This document shows positions 28,967-38,397 of a DNA stretch of 64,000 nucleotides, piece after piece. The notes under the pieces are model-generated. The model made no database searches, was not told where the DNA came from, and saw only the letters and a list, made by a program, of their open reading frames with translations. Source of the stretch: Liquorilactobacillus uvarum DSM 19971 (GTDB taxonomy: Bacteria; Bacillota; Bacilli; Lactobacillales; Lactobacillaceae). Each line of letters starts with the position of its first letter. The first letter of the stretch is position 1. The translations under genes were made by a program, and so were the position numbers. The stretch is taken from contig NZ_AZEG01000004.1 in assembly GCF_001434935.1 (NCBI RefSeq), positions 1-64,000 on the forward strand. Direction: 5' to 3'.

Positions 28967-29545
28967 CTAGTGGAGAATTACCGATCTTTTTTTCAACCAT
29001 ACGCGCATTTTGGCAAAAGCTATCCAGAAAACCCCACCAACTAAAACGCCCTTGATCAAATTGAAAGGAACTACTCCAAATAGAACAATTTCTGCCAATG
29101 GCAATGATAATTTCATCCCTAAAACTGACATATAAAGAGGTGTTATTACTAGCCAATTAGCAATTGAAAGCAATAAGGTTAAACTTATTGTAGCTAAAGC
29201 TATTGATTTGAAGATATTTAACGAGGTTACACTTTGATTTTTTTTCAAAATGTAGAACAATGGCAGCGTAAATGCCAACGAAGCAACAAGATTCGTAGAA
29301 ACTCCAATCAAATTGGCAATTGAAGGCCCCGAAATAAGAAAATACAGCACCGAACGCAGCAATGCAACTTCTATTCCTCCAAGTGGACCAAGAATCAACA
29401 TCCCAAAAAGAATTGGCAAATCGGAAAAATCGATCTTCATATATGGCACAATTGGAATAACAGCAAATGAAATGAACATTAACAAATACGAAATTCCTGC
29501 TAAACAAGCAGCAATAATATACTTGCGAGAACCAGAATATAACAT
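28967..29545 (-). CDS. ribU: riboflavin ECF transporter S component
   Basis: A 192-residue membrane protein with six segments, the substrate-binding component of an energy-coupling factor riboflavin importer. It has the family features KIDFSDLPILFGMLILGPLG and the WLVITPLYM block. The FMN riboswitch upstream confirms the substrate. The shared ATPase and EcfT genes are not in the window. The ATG at 29545 is preceded by GGAGG at eight bases; a frame to 29560 overlaps that site. Confidence 0.95.
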   Translation of the reverse strand: MLYSGSRKYIIAACLAGISYLLMFISFAVIPIVPYMKIDFSDLPILFGMLILGPLGGIEVALLRSVLYFLISGPSIANLIGVSTNLVASLAFTLPLFYILKKNQSVTSLNIFKSIALATISLTLLLSIANWLVITPLYMSVLGMKLSLPLAEIVLFGVVPFNLIKGVLVGGVFWIAFAKMRVWLKKRSVILH

Positions 29546-29597
29546 CAAAAAAACCTCCATTGATGTCTATCTTCACGGCACTTATTGAAAATAAAAG

Positions 29598-29627
29598 GAC
29601 CCTGCTGATCAGAGGATCAACAGAGTC
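29598..29627 (-). terminator. riboswitch-controlled terminator before ribU
   Basis: The 13-base arms 29627-29615 and 29610-29598 pair fully on the minus strand (two G-U pairs) around a four-base loop and are followed by CCTTTTATTTTC. Placed between the FMN aptamer and the ribU start, it is the expression platform for transcription attenuation. Confidence 0.88.
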
Positions 29628-29655
29628 TACTTGCACAATATCGTCAAATAAGCCC

Positions 29656-29767
29656 TATCTTCTTTATCCAGACTATACTGTCGGCACTGGAATCACACCA
29701 GTTCAACTACATTGCTGTAGGTCGCGGCCTATTACCGCCGGTCGGGATTCTCACCCTGCCCCTGAAG
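29656..29767 (-). promoter_or_regulatory. FMN riboswitch (RFN element)
   Basis: On the minus strand the segment reads TCTTCAGGGGCAGGGTGAGA at its 5' end, then TCCCGACCGGCGGTA, CCGCGACC, the variable hairpin around TGTAGTTGAACTGGTG, GATTCCAGTGCCGACAGTA and TAGTCTGGAT at the 3' end. These are the conserved blocks of the FMN aptamer. FMN binding should stop transcription at the hairpin 29598-29627 and so reduce riboflavin uptake. Confidence 0.95.
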
Positions 29768-29791
29768 ACAAACTATTATTTTTTCCAATTA

Positions 29792-29820
29792 AATTTAACA
29801 TACTAGCTTTTCTATTGCAA
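29792..29820 (-). promoter_or_regulatory. candidate promoter of the FMN riboswitch-ribU unit
   Basis: TTGCAA (29820-29815) and TAAATT (29797-29792) on the minus strand are 17 bases apart and about 25 bases before the aptamer. Confidence 0.5.
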
Positions 29821-29843
29821 GTTATAACTCTGCCTCAGTACAA

Positions 29844-30557
29844 TCAGTTTTTCAAGCGATCAATTTCTTCACGTGTTAACGAACGATATTCACCAGAGGT
29901 CAAGCCTTGCAAAGTTAAGAAACCATATGACTCGCGCCGCAATTTTTCAACTGGATAGCCGATAGCTGCAAGCATTTTTTTCACTTGATGATAGTGCCCT
30001 TCATGAATTGTTAGGGAGACCAATGCTTTTTTCTTCTTTGGATCACTGGAAATTATTTTGCTTTTTGCAGGTGCCGATTTATATTTATCGATTTTAACAC
30101 CTAAGCGTAATTTTTTCAGCGCTTCATTATCAGGAATTCCGCTCACTTTAGCCAGATATGTTTTGTTAATTTTATAACGTGGATGCATCAATTTGTTTGC
30201 TAAATCTCCGTCATTAGTCATGATTAGTAACCCCGAAGTATCATAGTCCAAACGACCAACCGGATATACGCGTTCAGGAATCTCACTAAAATAATCCGTG
30301 ACAACTTTGCGACCTTTATCATCAGTCACTGCAGAGATAACCCCACGCGGTTTATAAAATAAATAATAAACTTTTCTTTCACGTTCAAGCGCCCGACCTG
30401 CAACCGTGATAACATCTTCCATGCTCACCTTAGTTCCTTGCTCTTTTACGACTTTTCCGTTGACTTTAACTTTTCCGTCTGCAATCAATTTTTCAGAAGC
30501 TCGTCGTGAAGCAACGCCTGCGTTAGCCATCACTTTTTGTAAACGTTCGGTTTCCAT
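29844..30557 (-). CDS. rluB: 23S rRNA pseudouridine synthase (RsuA/RluB family)
   Basis: A 237-residue enzyme that isomerises a uridine of 23S rRNA. An S4 RNA-binding domain fills residues 1-60 (ASRRASEKLIADGKVKVNG) and the catalytic aspartate is in GRLDYDTSGLLIMTNDGD at about 102-119. Together with the scpA-scpB neighbours this favours RluB over RsuA. Its ATG lies two bases past the scpB stop, so it belongs to the ribT-scpA-scpB-rluB operon. Confidence 0.92.
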   Translation of the reverse strand: METERLQKVMANAGVASRRASEKLIADGKVKVNGKVVKEQGTKVSMEDVITVAGRALERERKVYYLFYKPRGVISAVTDDKGRKVVTDYFSEIPERVYPVGRLDYDTSGLLIMTNDGDLANKLMHPRYKINKTYLAKVSGIPDNEALKKLRLGVKIDKYKSAPAKSKIISSDPKKKKALVSLTIHEGHYHQVKKMLAAIGYPVEKLRRESYGFLTLQGLTSGEYRSLTREEIDRLKN

Positions 30558-30559
30558 TT

Positions 30560-31162
30560 CTAGACACTCTCTTTTCTTTGCTTTTCATCCTGCAAGGTTT
30601 GATCAAAAAGTTCCATTAAATCCTGCCCATCATCACCGAGCTGCATTCCATCCTTTTCCGGCAATGGTGGTAAATCTGCTAGTTTTTTTAAATTGAAATA
30701 ATCCAAAAAAGACTCGGTCGTAATATATAAAATTGGTTTGCCTGGAGCATCAAGACGCCCTTTTTCACTAATTAGATTATATGTCAACAACTTGCGTAAA
30801 GTGCCACTAGATTGAACACCTCTGATTTCCTCAATCTGAACCCGCGTAACTGGCTGCTTGTAGGCCACAATTGCCAGTGTTTCAAGTGAAGCACGTGATA
30901 ATGCAGTCATGCTAGGCTCCTCGAAATAACGTTTTAAAAGAAATGCGAAGTCTTTCTTCGTTGCAATTCGATAACGATCCTCTGTCGAAATCACCTCAAT
31001 ACTGCAGTCAGCATCATTATGGTACTTGTTCTGCAAACATGACAATTGATCCTTAACAGCTGGTTTCAGCATACCTGTACACTCAGCTAACTGCTGCAGT
31101 GAAATACCTTCACTACCGCTTACAAATAATAAGCTCTCAACTTTGGCCAAATTTGATAACAT
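30560..31162 (-). CDS. scpB: segregation and condensation protein B
   Basis: A 200-residue kleisin-partner protein of the SMC-ScpAB complex, needed for chromosome segregation. It has two winged-helix halves; conserved parts are VESLLFVSGSEGISLQQL and LETLAIVAYKQPVTRVQIEE with the RGV(Q)SSGTLRKLL block. The ATG at 31162 directly follows the scpA stop (sequence ATGAGATG), with GAGGTG inside the end of scpA as its ribosome site. Confidence 0.95.
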   Translation of the reverse strand: MLSNLAKVESLLFVSGSEGISLQQLAECTGMLKPAVKDQLSCLQNKYHNDADCSIEVISTEDRYRIATKKDFAFLLKRYFEEPSMTALSRASLETLAIVAYKQPVTRVQIEEIRGVQSSGTLRKLLTYNLISEKGRLDAPGKPILYITTESFLDYFNLKKLADLPPLPEKDGMQLGDDGQDLMELFDQTLQDEKQRKESV

Positions 31163-31163
31163 C

Positions 31164-31919
31164 TCATGCAACACCTCTTACCCAGATTGGACCCAACACT
31201 TCTGTTTGAACGACAGCTGCTGAACCACGTTTCATCAATTCTAATAGAGCCAAAAAAGTTGTCACAACATGTTCAAGTTCAATTTGACCATCAAACAGCT
31301 GTTCAAAGTTAACCGGCCCCTTTGCTTTTTGTAATTGTTTCTTTAATTTGGCTACTTCTTCTTTTAGCGTATATTTTTCTTTACCGACACGCCGAAAAGC
31401 TGCTTGGCGAAAATGTCGTTTGCTGAACAAATGCACCAATGCTTGTTGCATTTTTTCCACATCGCCATGTCCACTCAAATGATCTGCTTGCATCTCTAAT
31501 GGAATATCTTCTTGTTCCCGTGTGTAATGCTTCGCACGTATAAACGCTAACTTGGTCAGTTGCTTAGAAACAGCTTGAAAACATTGATGTGTTAATAATT
31601 GCTGGACAAGTTCTGCACGTGGATCTTCTTGCTGTTCAGTTTCAATAACAACAGGATGTTGCGGTAGAAGCATTTTACTCTTTATATTTATTAAAGTTGC
31701 GGCCATAACTAAATACTCCCCAGCAATGTCAAGTGATAGAACACGCATTCTATGCAGATACTCAATATACTGAGAAGTAATTTCAACCATTGGGATATCA
31801 TAAATATCCATTTTATTTTGTTTGATGAGATGAAGTAGTAAGTCCAGCGGGCCCTCAAATGCATCCAGTTTAAACGTTAATTTTGAAGAAGATTCTAGCT
31901 GCCGATCTTCATGTTTCAT
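31164..31919 (-). CDS. scpA: segregation and condensation protein A (kleisin)
   Basis: A 251-residue kleisin that bridges SMC heads. The N-terminal block FEGPLDLLLHLIKQNKMDIY (about 19-38) and LVMAATLINIKSKMLLP are diagnostic, and the C-terminal winged helix ends with TFLALLELMKRGSA. Its start overlaps the ribT stop by four bases (ATGA). Confidence 0.95.
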   Translation of the reverse strand: MKHEDRQLESSSKLTFKLDAFEGPLDLLLHLIKQNKMDIYDIPMVEITSQYIEYLHRMRVLSLDIAGEYLVMAATLINIKSKMLLPQHPVVIETEQQEDPRAELVQQLLTHQCFQAVSKQLTKLAFIRAKHYTREQEDIPLEMQADHLSGHGDVEKMQQALVHLFSKRHFRQAAFRRVGKEKYTLKEEVAKLKKQLQKAKGPVNFEQLFDGQIELEHVVTTFLALLELMKRGSAAVVQTEVLGPIWVRGVA

Positions 31920-32275
31920 TTGTCATTCTTCCGCTCCCATTTAGCTATTATCTTTGAAGTATCAAAACTTCCCATTATCTTGCAGCTTTTAAATAACTCT
32001 GCAAGTGCGTCTAGCATTTGAAAGCTGACTCCTTCATTTCTTTCAGTTGGTGTTACAGATATATGTCTAACCATCAAGATATCATCGTTGACTTCAATAC
32101 CAATAACACCAATAAAATCACCTTCGTCATTTTTCCATAAAAATAAACTTCTCTCTTCTTCACTGGCATACCATTTCAATTCAGCTTTCAGATGAGAAAT
32201 TTCCTTTAAATCAGGTATAAAAGACAACAATCCCATGGTGATTTTTTCGTAATCATTTTTATACTTGTAAAGCAT
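31916..32275 (-). CDS. ribT: RibT-like GNAT protein
   Basis: A 119-residue GNAT-fold protein very like Bacillus RibT (KYKNDYEKITMGLLSFIPD; FLWKNDEGDFIGVIGIEV; VRHISVTPTERNEG). RibT is encoded with riboflavin genes in Bacillus but its substrate is not established; here it leads the scpA-scpB-rluB operon instead. AGGAGG precedes the ATG. A ribU gene with an FMN riboswitch lies only about 2.5 kb downstream, though in a separate unit. Confidence 0.85.
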   Translation of the reverse strand: MLYKYKNDYEKITMGLLSFIPDLKEISHLKAELKWYASEEERSLFLWKNDEGDFIGVIGIEVNDDILMVRHISVTPTERNEGVSFQMLDALAELFKSCKIMGSFDTSKIIAKWERKNDK

Positions 32276-32359
32276 GTTCGACCTCCTGTGGTCCCAACAA
32301 ATTATCGTATGATAAACTTGAATTTACTTTACCATAATTTTAACTATTACACAAACAGT

Positions 32360-33283
32360 CTACGCTCGAGGATGATAGCGGTTGTAAATATCTGCCAGTC
32401 TCTTTTTTGATAGATGAGTGTAAATCTGAGTAGTTGCGATATCAGCATGCCCCAACAACTCTTGAACAACTCGTAGGTCAGCTCCATTTTCCAAAATATG
32501 CGTTGCAAACGAATGACGCAGAGTATGCGGAGTCACATTTTTTTTGATGCCGGCTTTTCTAACCTCTGCTTTTAAATTTTTCCAAATACCTTGCCGCGTT
32601 AACTCGCGCCCATGGTTGTTTAAAAAAAGGTAAGAGCTATTCTTCCTACCTAAAAGCTCTGGCCTGACTTTCTGTAGATATTGGTCTACCCACTTAACCG
32701 CCTGATCACCGATAGGCACAATTCTTTCCTTACTGCCCTTTCCAATTGTTTGAATCAATCCCATACCCAAATGGAGATTTGAAAGTTGCAAATTTACTAT
32801 TTCGCTGACGCGCAAACCAGTTGCATACATAACTTCTAAAATTGCCCGATCACGCAAACCTAATTTTTTCCCCGTATCCGGTGAATTAAGCAATTTTTCA
32901 ACTTCTTTTGTTGAAAGCACTTCTGGTAAATGCTCTTTTCGCTTAGGAGCGTCAATAAGCTGCATCGGATCCTTCTTAATTTTCTCTTCTTCCATCAGAT
33001 ATTGAAAGAACTTGCGCAAACTAGTGACTGAACGGACAATTGAACTAGTAGCTTTTTTTTGATCCGTTTCTTGCTGCATAAAATCAATAACAACTTGGCG
33101 TTCGATGTTGTCCAAGCTGTTGATTTCCCTTTTTTTTAGAAATACAGCAAATTGCAGCAAATCATTACGGTAGCTCATTACTGTATTTTTAGCCAAACCG
33201 CGCTCAACCGTTAAATAATGCAGATAGTCCTCAATGAGATTGTCTATGATACCCACCCCCGAAAAGTCCGTATCTGTCCGCAC
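32360..33283 (-). CDS. xerD: site-specific tyrosine recombinase XerD
   Basis: A tyrosine recombinase of up to 307 residues that resolves chromosome dimers at dif with a partner Xer protein. All catalytic residues are present: ATGLRVSE, the lysine in TIGKGSKER, HTLRHSFATH and LGHADIATTQIYTH with the nucleophile tyrosine. The GTG at 33283 has no clear ribosome site; an in-frame GTG at 33256 nearer the conserved IEDYLHYLTVERGLA is an alternative start. Fur is immediately upstream, the same neighbourhood as in Bacillus. Confidence 0.93.
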   Translation of the reverse strand: MRTDTDFSGVGIIDNLIEDYLHYLTVERGLAKNTVMSYRNDLLQFAVFLKKREINSLDNIERQVVIDFMQQETDQKKATSSIVRSVTSLRKFFQYLMEEEKIKKDPMQLIDAPKRKEHLPEVLSTKEVEKLLNSPDTGKKLGLRDRAILEVMYATGLRVSEIVNLQLSNLHLGMGLIQTIGKGSKERIVPIGDQAVKWVDQYLQKVRPELLGRKNSSYLFLNNHGRELTRQGIWKNLKAEVRKAGIKKNVTPHTLRHSFATHILENGADLRVVQELLGHADIATTQIYTHLSKKRLADIYNRYHPRA

Positions 33284-33288
33284 TAAAT

Positions 33289-33753
33289 TTAATTTGATTG
33301 CTTTATATTTTTACTGCATGCGGCACAGATACCATGAAAAGTTAGTCGATGATCGCGAACCTTGAAACCATATTTATGTAAAACCTCCTGTTCAACTTCA
33401 ACGAGCAGATCTTCATGTATCTCCTCAACCTTACCGCAAACACTGCACAGAAGATGATGGTGAAAATGTTGGTGATCTTCACAACGCAAATCATAGCGAG
33501 CAACACCATCCTCAAAGGTTACACGATCAGCAATTCGCAATTCTGTTAGCAAGTCAAGTGTCCGATAAACAGTTGCAAGCCCAATTTCTGGTTCCTTTTG
33601 TTTAATCAGTGTAAACAATTCTTCAGCCGAAAGATGCTTTGTTTGATATTCCAAAAGTGTACTAACCGTTGCTCTTCGTTGTGGTGTTAGTTTCATTCCT
33701 GCTTGATGTAGTTTTTTACCAATTTCAGTAATGCGTTCCTCTTGAAAAACCAT
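33289..33753 (-). CDS. fur: Fur family metal-responsive regulator
   Basis: A 154-residue Fur-superfamily repressor. The winged helix includes MKLTPQRRATVSTLLEYQ and IGLATVYRTLDLLTE, the metal site HQHFHHH follows, and structural zinc cysteines are in LLCSVCGKVEE and CAACSK. Fur, Zur and PerR share this plan; the place next to xerD, as in Bacillus, favours Fur, but the sequence alone does not settle it. GAGGTAA precedes the ATG. Confidence 0.88.
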   Translation of the reverse strand: MVFQEERITEIGKKLHQAGMKLTPQRRATVSTLLEYQTKHLSAEELFTLIKQKEPEIGLATVYRTLDLLTELRIADRVTFEDGVARYDLRCEDHQHFHHHLLCSVCGKVEEIHEDLLVEVEQEVLHKYGFKVRDHRLTFHGICAACSKNIKQSN

Positions 33754-33787
33754 TGCAGCGTTACCTCTTTTTTTAATATTCTAAAAC

Positions 33788-34663
33788 TTATTGTTGCTTA
33801 TTCAAAATAAGTTTTCCATTTTCCTGTCTGACCAGTCCAGCCTTCATCAAATGACCAATAGCACGTTTGAATTGTCCTTTGCTAATGCCAAAAAAAGCTT
33901 TAATTTCATCTGGAGAACTCTTATCAGTATAATCTAGCTCGCCTTTTTGATGTTCCAGTGCCGCTAGAATCATTTGTGCATCATCACTGATAGCTTCATA
34001 TGCCCTTGGTCGCAATGATAAGTTTAAAACACCATCCGGTCTGACTCCTATAACACGAGCCTCAAGGCGCTGTCCCAGACGTGGTTCTTCGTCACGTTCA
34101 CTCGGATGGATGAAACCTAAGAAATAATCATCTGTTAGTACATGTGTTCCAGCCATCTTCATACGATAAGTCGTTGCAACAACATTTTTGTTCTGCATCT
34201 GAGCATCTGCTTTTACAGCCAATCCTCGAAAAACATCTTCTGAAGCCAATTCTCCCCAGAGACGACCTTTATTATCGATCTTTAAACCTATCATTAAACG
34301 ATCACCCTTTTTAGGCCATATCTTAGTAATTTCAGGGAGATCATCAATGGATACAACAATATCCTTATTAGGCAAACCAATATCAACGAAAACGCCCAAG
34401 GTCCGGCGTACCTCTACTACCTCTCCAAAAGCATACTGATCAAAACCGCTCTCAGGTATTTTTTTTGTAAGTTGCAGTTCATGTTCGGCATTTTCGTAAG
34501 CAAAACCTTTTACCTCTGTTCCTTTAGTAATTGGTTCTTTAAATTCATCTTTAGCAACTCTAAAAGTTAGGCCATTTTGCTGTGCAAAATAAAAATCATC
34601 ATTCTCATCTGTAATAACAACTGTTACTATTTTACCGATTAATTTTTTTAATTCATTCTCCAT
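33788..34663 (-). CDS. cvfB: S1 RNA-binding regulator CvfB (YitL family)
   Basis: A 291-residue protein with S1-like domains in series (one clear at about 75-135 with VVEVRRTLGVFVDIGLPNKD, another with THVLTDDYFLGFIHPSERDE) and a C-terminal winged helix (IKAFFGISKGQFKRAIGHLM). CvfB/YitL binds RNA and affects virulence factors in staphylococci; its task in lactobacilli is not defined. GGGGAG precedes the ATG. It lies 18 bases after ytwI, so the two may be cotranscribed. Confidence 0.9.
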   Translation of the reverse strand: MENELKKLIGKIVTVVITDENDDFYFAQQNGLTFRVAKDEFKEPITKGTEVKGFAYENAEHELQLTKKIPESGFDQYAFGEVVEVRRTLGVFVDIGLPNKDIVVSIDDLPEITKIWPKKGDRLMIGLKIDNKGRLWGELASEDVFRGLAVKADAQMQNKNVVATTYRMKMAGTHVLTDDYFLGFIHPSERDEEPRLGQRLEARVIGVRPDGVLNLSLRPRAYEAISDDAQMILAALEHQKGELDYTDKSSPDEIKAFFGISKGQFKRAIGHLMKAGLVRQENGKLILNKQQ

Positions 34664-34681
34664 GTTGTTTCTCCCCTATAA

Positions 34682-35140
34682 TTAATTAAAACTGATATGT
34701 AACACACTCATAATACAATATGCGATTCCTGAAGCTATCACAGGCCCTGCAGCAACACCATGAAGAAAAACAACACCTACAATTGTACCAATAACCAATG
34801 CTACTGTCACTTGTGGCGAACTCGCTAACAAAGAGACTCCATTACGAGATAAGACGGCCACTAAAATTCCACAAGCAACTGCGATTATACCTACTGGTGA
34901 CTTAAAAACTGTTATTAAGTCGCGAAAACCAATTTCCCCCGTGGCAATTGGAACTAGAATTGCAACCGAGATCACGGTCACACCCCAGTTTATGCCGCGA
35001 CTTTGAATAACAGGTAACCACTTGCTAGTGTACGGAATTGCTTTTATTATCAAAACCACAGCAGCTGCAAATGATAACGAGGCATTTTTAACTATCAGTG
35101 CAATCAATAATACCAAACCTAAAAAAAGCCAACTTTCCAT
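34682..35140 (-). CDS. ytwI: UPF0756 (DUF441) membrane protein, YtwI-like
   Basis: A 152-residue protein with four to five membrane segments, recognised by [20 protein letters not shown] and the C-terminal [17 protein letters not shown]. The family is common in Firmicutes and has no known function. The ATG at 35140 has TGGAG five bases upstream; an in-frame extension to 35155 lies over that site. Confidence 0.85.
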   Translation of the reverse strand: MESWLFLGLVLLIALIVKNASLSFAAAVVLIIKAIPYTSKWLPVIQSRGINWGVTVISVAILVPIATGEIGFRDLITVFKSPVGIIAVACGILVAVLSRNGVSLLASSPQVTVALVIGTIVGVVFLHGVAAGPVIASGIAYCIMSVLHISFN

Positions 35141-35457
35141 ATTACTCCACCCCATTACATTACTCTGTATACTTCTTTATTTTAACTGAAAGAAGTTCAA
35201 AATGCGAACTAATCTCTAAAAGGCCCATGAAGGTCCTATTCTAATACAACTATGCTGTTTGTTACATATAGATTTTAATTTGCATAAAAGTGCTTATTAT
35301 TTTTTCCTAAATATCTACACAACTGACAATTTTTTTCATTTTTGAACCAATAAAAAAAAGTAGAAAAGCTTGTCGTCACAAACTTTTCTACTCTTATTTT
35401 AGGAAGTATAACACACTTCCTAACTATTAAGATGATTCTTTTCTTAAGCTCTAAATA
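35141..35457. other. intergenic region between pyk and ytwI
   Basis: This 317-base gap holds the pyk terminator (35359-35392) and must contain the ytwI-cvfB promoter. A weak minus-strand hairpin AGGACC/GGGCCT followed by TTTT lies near 35218-35237. No open frame with a ribosome site is seen. Confidence 0.4.
35359..35392 (-). terminator. terminator of the pfkA-pyk operon
   Basis: Fifteen-base arms AGTAGAAAAGCTTGT and ACAAACTTTTCTACT pair across a four-base loop (one G-U), and the minus strand continues with seven T (plus 35352-35358). Confidence 0.92.
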
Positions 35458-37218
35458 TTAAAGTGCGTTTGAAGCACCGCGATAAACAATACCACGACGT
35501 GAATCAACAGTTACGACTTCACCGTCAGAAATTGAAGCTGTTGCATCTTGTGCTCCAACAATAACAGGAATGCCCATTGAAATGCCAACTACTGCTGCAT
35601 GTGATGTCAAACCGCCATTTTCAACAATCAATGCGCTTGACTTCTCAATAGCAGGTAAGTATTCTTTGTCCGTTGTTTTTGTAACTAAAATTCCACCTTC
35701 AACAGCCTTCTTATTTGCTTCTTCAGCTGATGTTGCAACAGTTGCTTTACCGATTACTGTTTCATCGCCAACGCCCTGACCAGAAACCAGCTTTGAACCA
35801 ATAAGTTGGATCTTCATAACATTAGTTGTTCCTTTTTCGCCAACAGGAACACCAGCTGTAATTAAGATCAAATCGCCCTCTTTAGCAAAACCAGCTTCTT
35901 TAGCTTTTTCTGTTGCAAGTGTGAACATATCATCTGTTGAAGCAGGTGCTTCAGCCATAACAGGATAAACACCCCAGTTAACAGCCAAACCACGACGAGT
36001 ACGATCATCAAATGTAACAGCCAAAATATCTGCATCTGGACGGTACTTCGAAATCATACGAGCAGTATGACCAGATTTCGTTGCAGCAACGATTGTCTTA
36101 ATCCCCAAGTTATCTGCTGTTTCAGCAACAGCACGGCCAATTGCTTCTGTAACATCAGTCTTATCGAAGTCATTAATTGAGAATGTCTTATGCTGACGCA
36201 AAGCATTTTCAGCCTTAACATCAATACGAGCCATTGTTGCAACTGATTCAACTGGGTAATCGCCATTAGCACTTTCACCTGAAAGCATTGTTGCATCTGT
36301 TCCATCAAAAACAGCATTAGCAACATCAGAAGCTTCAGCACGTGTAGGACGTGGATTCTCTTGCATTGAATCAAGCATTTGAGTAGCTGTAATAACAGGT
36401 TTGCCCAAAGCATTACATTTCTTAATCAAAGTCTTTTGAACCAATGGAACATTTTCAGCTGGAATTTCAACACCCATATCACCACGGGCAACCATCAAAC
36501 CATCTGAAACTTTGATAATTTCGTCGAAGTTGTCAATACCTTCTTGTGATTCGATCTTAGGAAAAATTTGAACATGCTCCATATGTTTTTCTTCAAGAAG
36601 TTCACGGATATCCAAAACATCTTCTGGTTTACGTACAAAACTTGCAGCAATGAAGTTGATTTCATGATCTAATCCGAAACGAATATCATCAGAATCTTTT
36701 TCAGTGATTCCTGGTAAGTTGATTGAAACACCGGGTGCATTAACACCTTTACGTGAACCAAGAACTCCGGCATTCAATACTTTACATGCCAATTCATTAT
36801 TTTCGCGATCGATTTTTTCAATCTGCATGTCAATCAAACCATCATCAAATAAAACGTGGCCACCTTCATGGACATCATCAATCAATCCAGGATAGGTAAC
36901 GGCAATTTTATCATGAGTCCCCTCAAGTGAAGCATCCATAGAAATGCGAACTTCATCGCCAATTTCATATTGGATCTTGCCTTCCTTTTGAACCGTAGTA
37001 CGGATTTCGGCACCTTTAGTATCTAACATGATACCAACCATCTTGCCGGTAACTTTTTCTGCTTCATGGACAACATTCAGACGTCCTAAATGTTCTTCAT
37101 GATCGCCATGAGAAAAGTTAAAGCGAAATACGTTAGCTCCTGCCTCGATTAATTTTACAATTGTATCTAGATCTGTACTGGCTGGACCAAGTGTGCTCAC
37201 AATCTTGGTTTTCTTCAT
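35458..37218 (-). CDS. pyk: pyruvate kinase
   Basis: A 586-residue pyruvate kinase, the ATP-forming last step of glycolysis. It has the N-terminal KIVSTLGPAS and FRFNFSHGDHEEH, the catalytic lysine block IFPKIESQEGIDN, and MVARGDMGVEIP. After residue 475 it carries the additional PEP-utiliser domain (GGLTSHAAVVGISMGIPVIV) typical of Bacilli, with its phospho-accepting-like histidine. It lies 100 bases after pfkA, the standard lactic acid bacterial glycolytic pair. Confidence 0.97.
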   Translation of the reverse strand: MKKTKIVSTLGPASTDLDTIVKLIEAGANVFRFNFSHGDHEEHLGRLNVVHEAEKVTGKMVGIMLDTKGAEIRTTVQKEGKIQYEIGDEVRISMDASLEGTHDKIAVTYPGLIDDVHEGGHVLFDDGLIDMQIEKIDRENNELACKVLNAGVLGSRKGVNAPGVSINLPGITEKDSDDIRFGLDHEINFIAASFVRKPEDVLDIRELLEEKHMEHVQIFPKIESQEGIDNFDEIIKVSDGLMVARGDMGVEIPAENVPLVQKTLIKKCNALGKPVITATQMLDSMQENPRPTRAEASDVANAVFDGTDATMLSGESANGDYPVESVATMARIDVKAENALRQHKTFSINDFDKTDVTEAIGRAVAETADNLGIKTIVAATKSGHTARMISKYRPDADILAVTFDDRTRRGLAVNWGVYPVMAEAPASTDDMFTLATEKAKEAGFAKEGDLILITAGVPVGEKGTTNVMKIQLIGSKLVSGQGVGDETVIGKATVATSAEEANKKAVEGGILVTKTTDKEYLPAIEKSSALIVENGGLTSHAAVVGISMGIPVIVGAQDATASISDGEVVTVDSRRGIVYRGASNAL

Positions 37219-37318
37219 GAGTAAAATCTCCCCTTTGAATAATTTTAAAGATGACTTTAATGTCTAATCTTTACCTAATTAATTAATGCACAATGTTTTC
37301 TGCTTAAATTCAACGCTC

Positions 37319-38281
37319 TTAAAAACGCAGGCGATCGTTTAGATCCTGCAGCGAAACATCTGTTACATGTTTATGATTCTCCAATGTGTCAATGATATCC
37401 GAAGCAACTAGTTTGTTATCCTTAATACCAATTGCTAAACCACCTTTGCCTTCAAGCAAAAGTTTAACCGCAAAATCACCAAAACGACTAGCTAGAACAC
37501 GATCTCTTGCAGTTGGACTGCCCCCGCGCTGAACATGTCCTAAAGTAATAGCACGTGTATGCAACACCCCAAATTTGTCCAACTTTTCTTTAAATTCGGC
37601 AGCAGACATTACTCCTTCAGCTAAAACGACTAAATTATGATCCTTGCCGTTTGCTCGATTCTGCTTAATTTTGCTTGCAATAGCCTGAATGTCATAATCC
37701 CTTTCAGGAATGACAATTGCATCTGCGTCTGCAGCTATGCCCGCCCATAAAGCGATATCTCCAGCGCCGCGCCCCATCACTTCGACAATGAAGGTTCTTT
37801 GATGAGATGTTGCCGTATCGTTTACACGATCAAGCGCATCAAGCGCAACACTGACGGCTGTATCAAAACCAACAGTGAAATCAGTTCCTGGAATATCATT
37901 ATCAATAGTCCCAGGCATACCAATAGAATTGAAGCCATGTTGTGTCAAGCGTTCAGCTCCGTGATACGAGCCATCTCCGCCAATAACAACTAAAGCATCA
38001 ATTCCAAATTTTTTGAGTTGTTCAATACCTTTGAGCTGTGTTTTTTCTTCCGCAAATTCTGGGAAACGTGCAGAGTACAATACAGTACCACCACGTGAAA
38101 TGATCCCATCCATATCAATAGACTCTAATTTATGGATATCTCCAGCAACTAAACCAGCAAAACCGTAGTTAATACCGTAAGCCTCAAGTCCTGCTGACAT
38201 TGCAGAGCGTGCAATTGCACGAACTGATGCATTCATTCCTGCTGCATCGCCACCACTTGTTAAAATACCTATGCGTTTCAT
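37319..38281 (-). CDS. pfkA: ATP-dependent 6-phosphofructokinase
   Basis: A 320-residue bacterial PFK. ATP binding is in [12 protein letters not shown] and [11 protein letters not shown]; the catalytic aspartate lies in [32 protein letters not shown] binds fructose 6-phosphate and [14 protein letters not shown] completes the site. Presence shows a glycolytic (homofermentative-capable) organism. GAGGTG precedes the ATG, and pyk follows. Confidence 0.97.
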   Translation of the reverse strand: MKRIGILTSGGDAAGMNASVRAIARSAMSAGLEAYGINYGFAGLVAGDIHKLESIDMDGIISRGGTVLYSARFPEFAEEKTQLKGIEQLKKFGIDALVVIGGDGSYHGAERLTQHGFNSIGMPGTIDNDIPGTDFTVGFDTAVSVALDALDRVNDTATSHQRTFIVEVMGRGAGDIALWAGIAADADAIVIPERDYDIQAIASKIKQNRANGKDHNLVVLAEGVMSAAEFKEKLDKFGVLHTRAITLGHVQRGGSPTARDRVLASRFGDFAVKLLLEGKGGLAIGIKDNKLVASDIIDTLENHKHVTDVSLQDLNDRLRF

Positions 38282-38397
38282 TTTTTCACCTCAAGTAAAT
38301 ATTATGGAACAACACATTCTCCATTGCCTATCTTATCACTTTTATAAGTGTATGTCTTGCAAAAACAGAAATTAATTCACTTTATCACAATATGTTT

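Noticed and set aside
29157-29636. Minus-strand open frame overlapping ribU in another reading frame
   Set aside because: It covers the riboswitch terminator and the ribU start in a frame with no recognisable protein; ribU is well supported.
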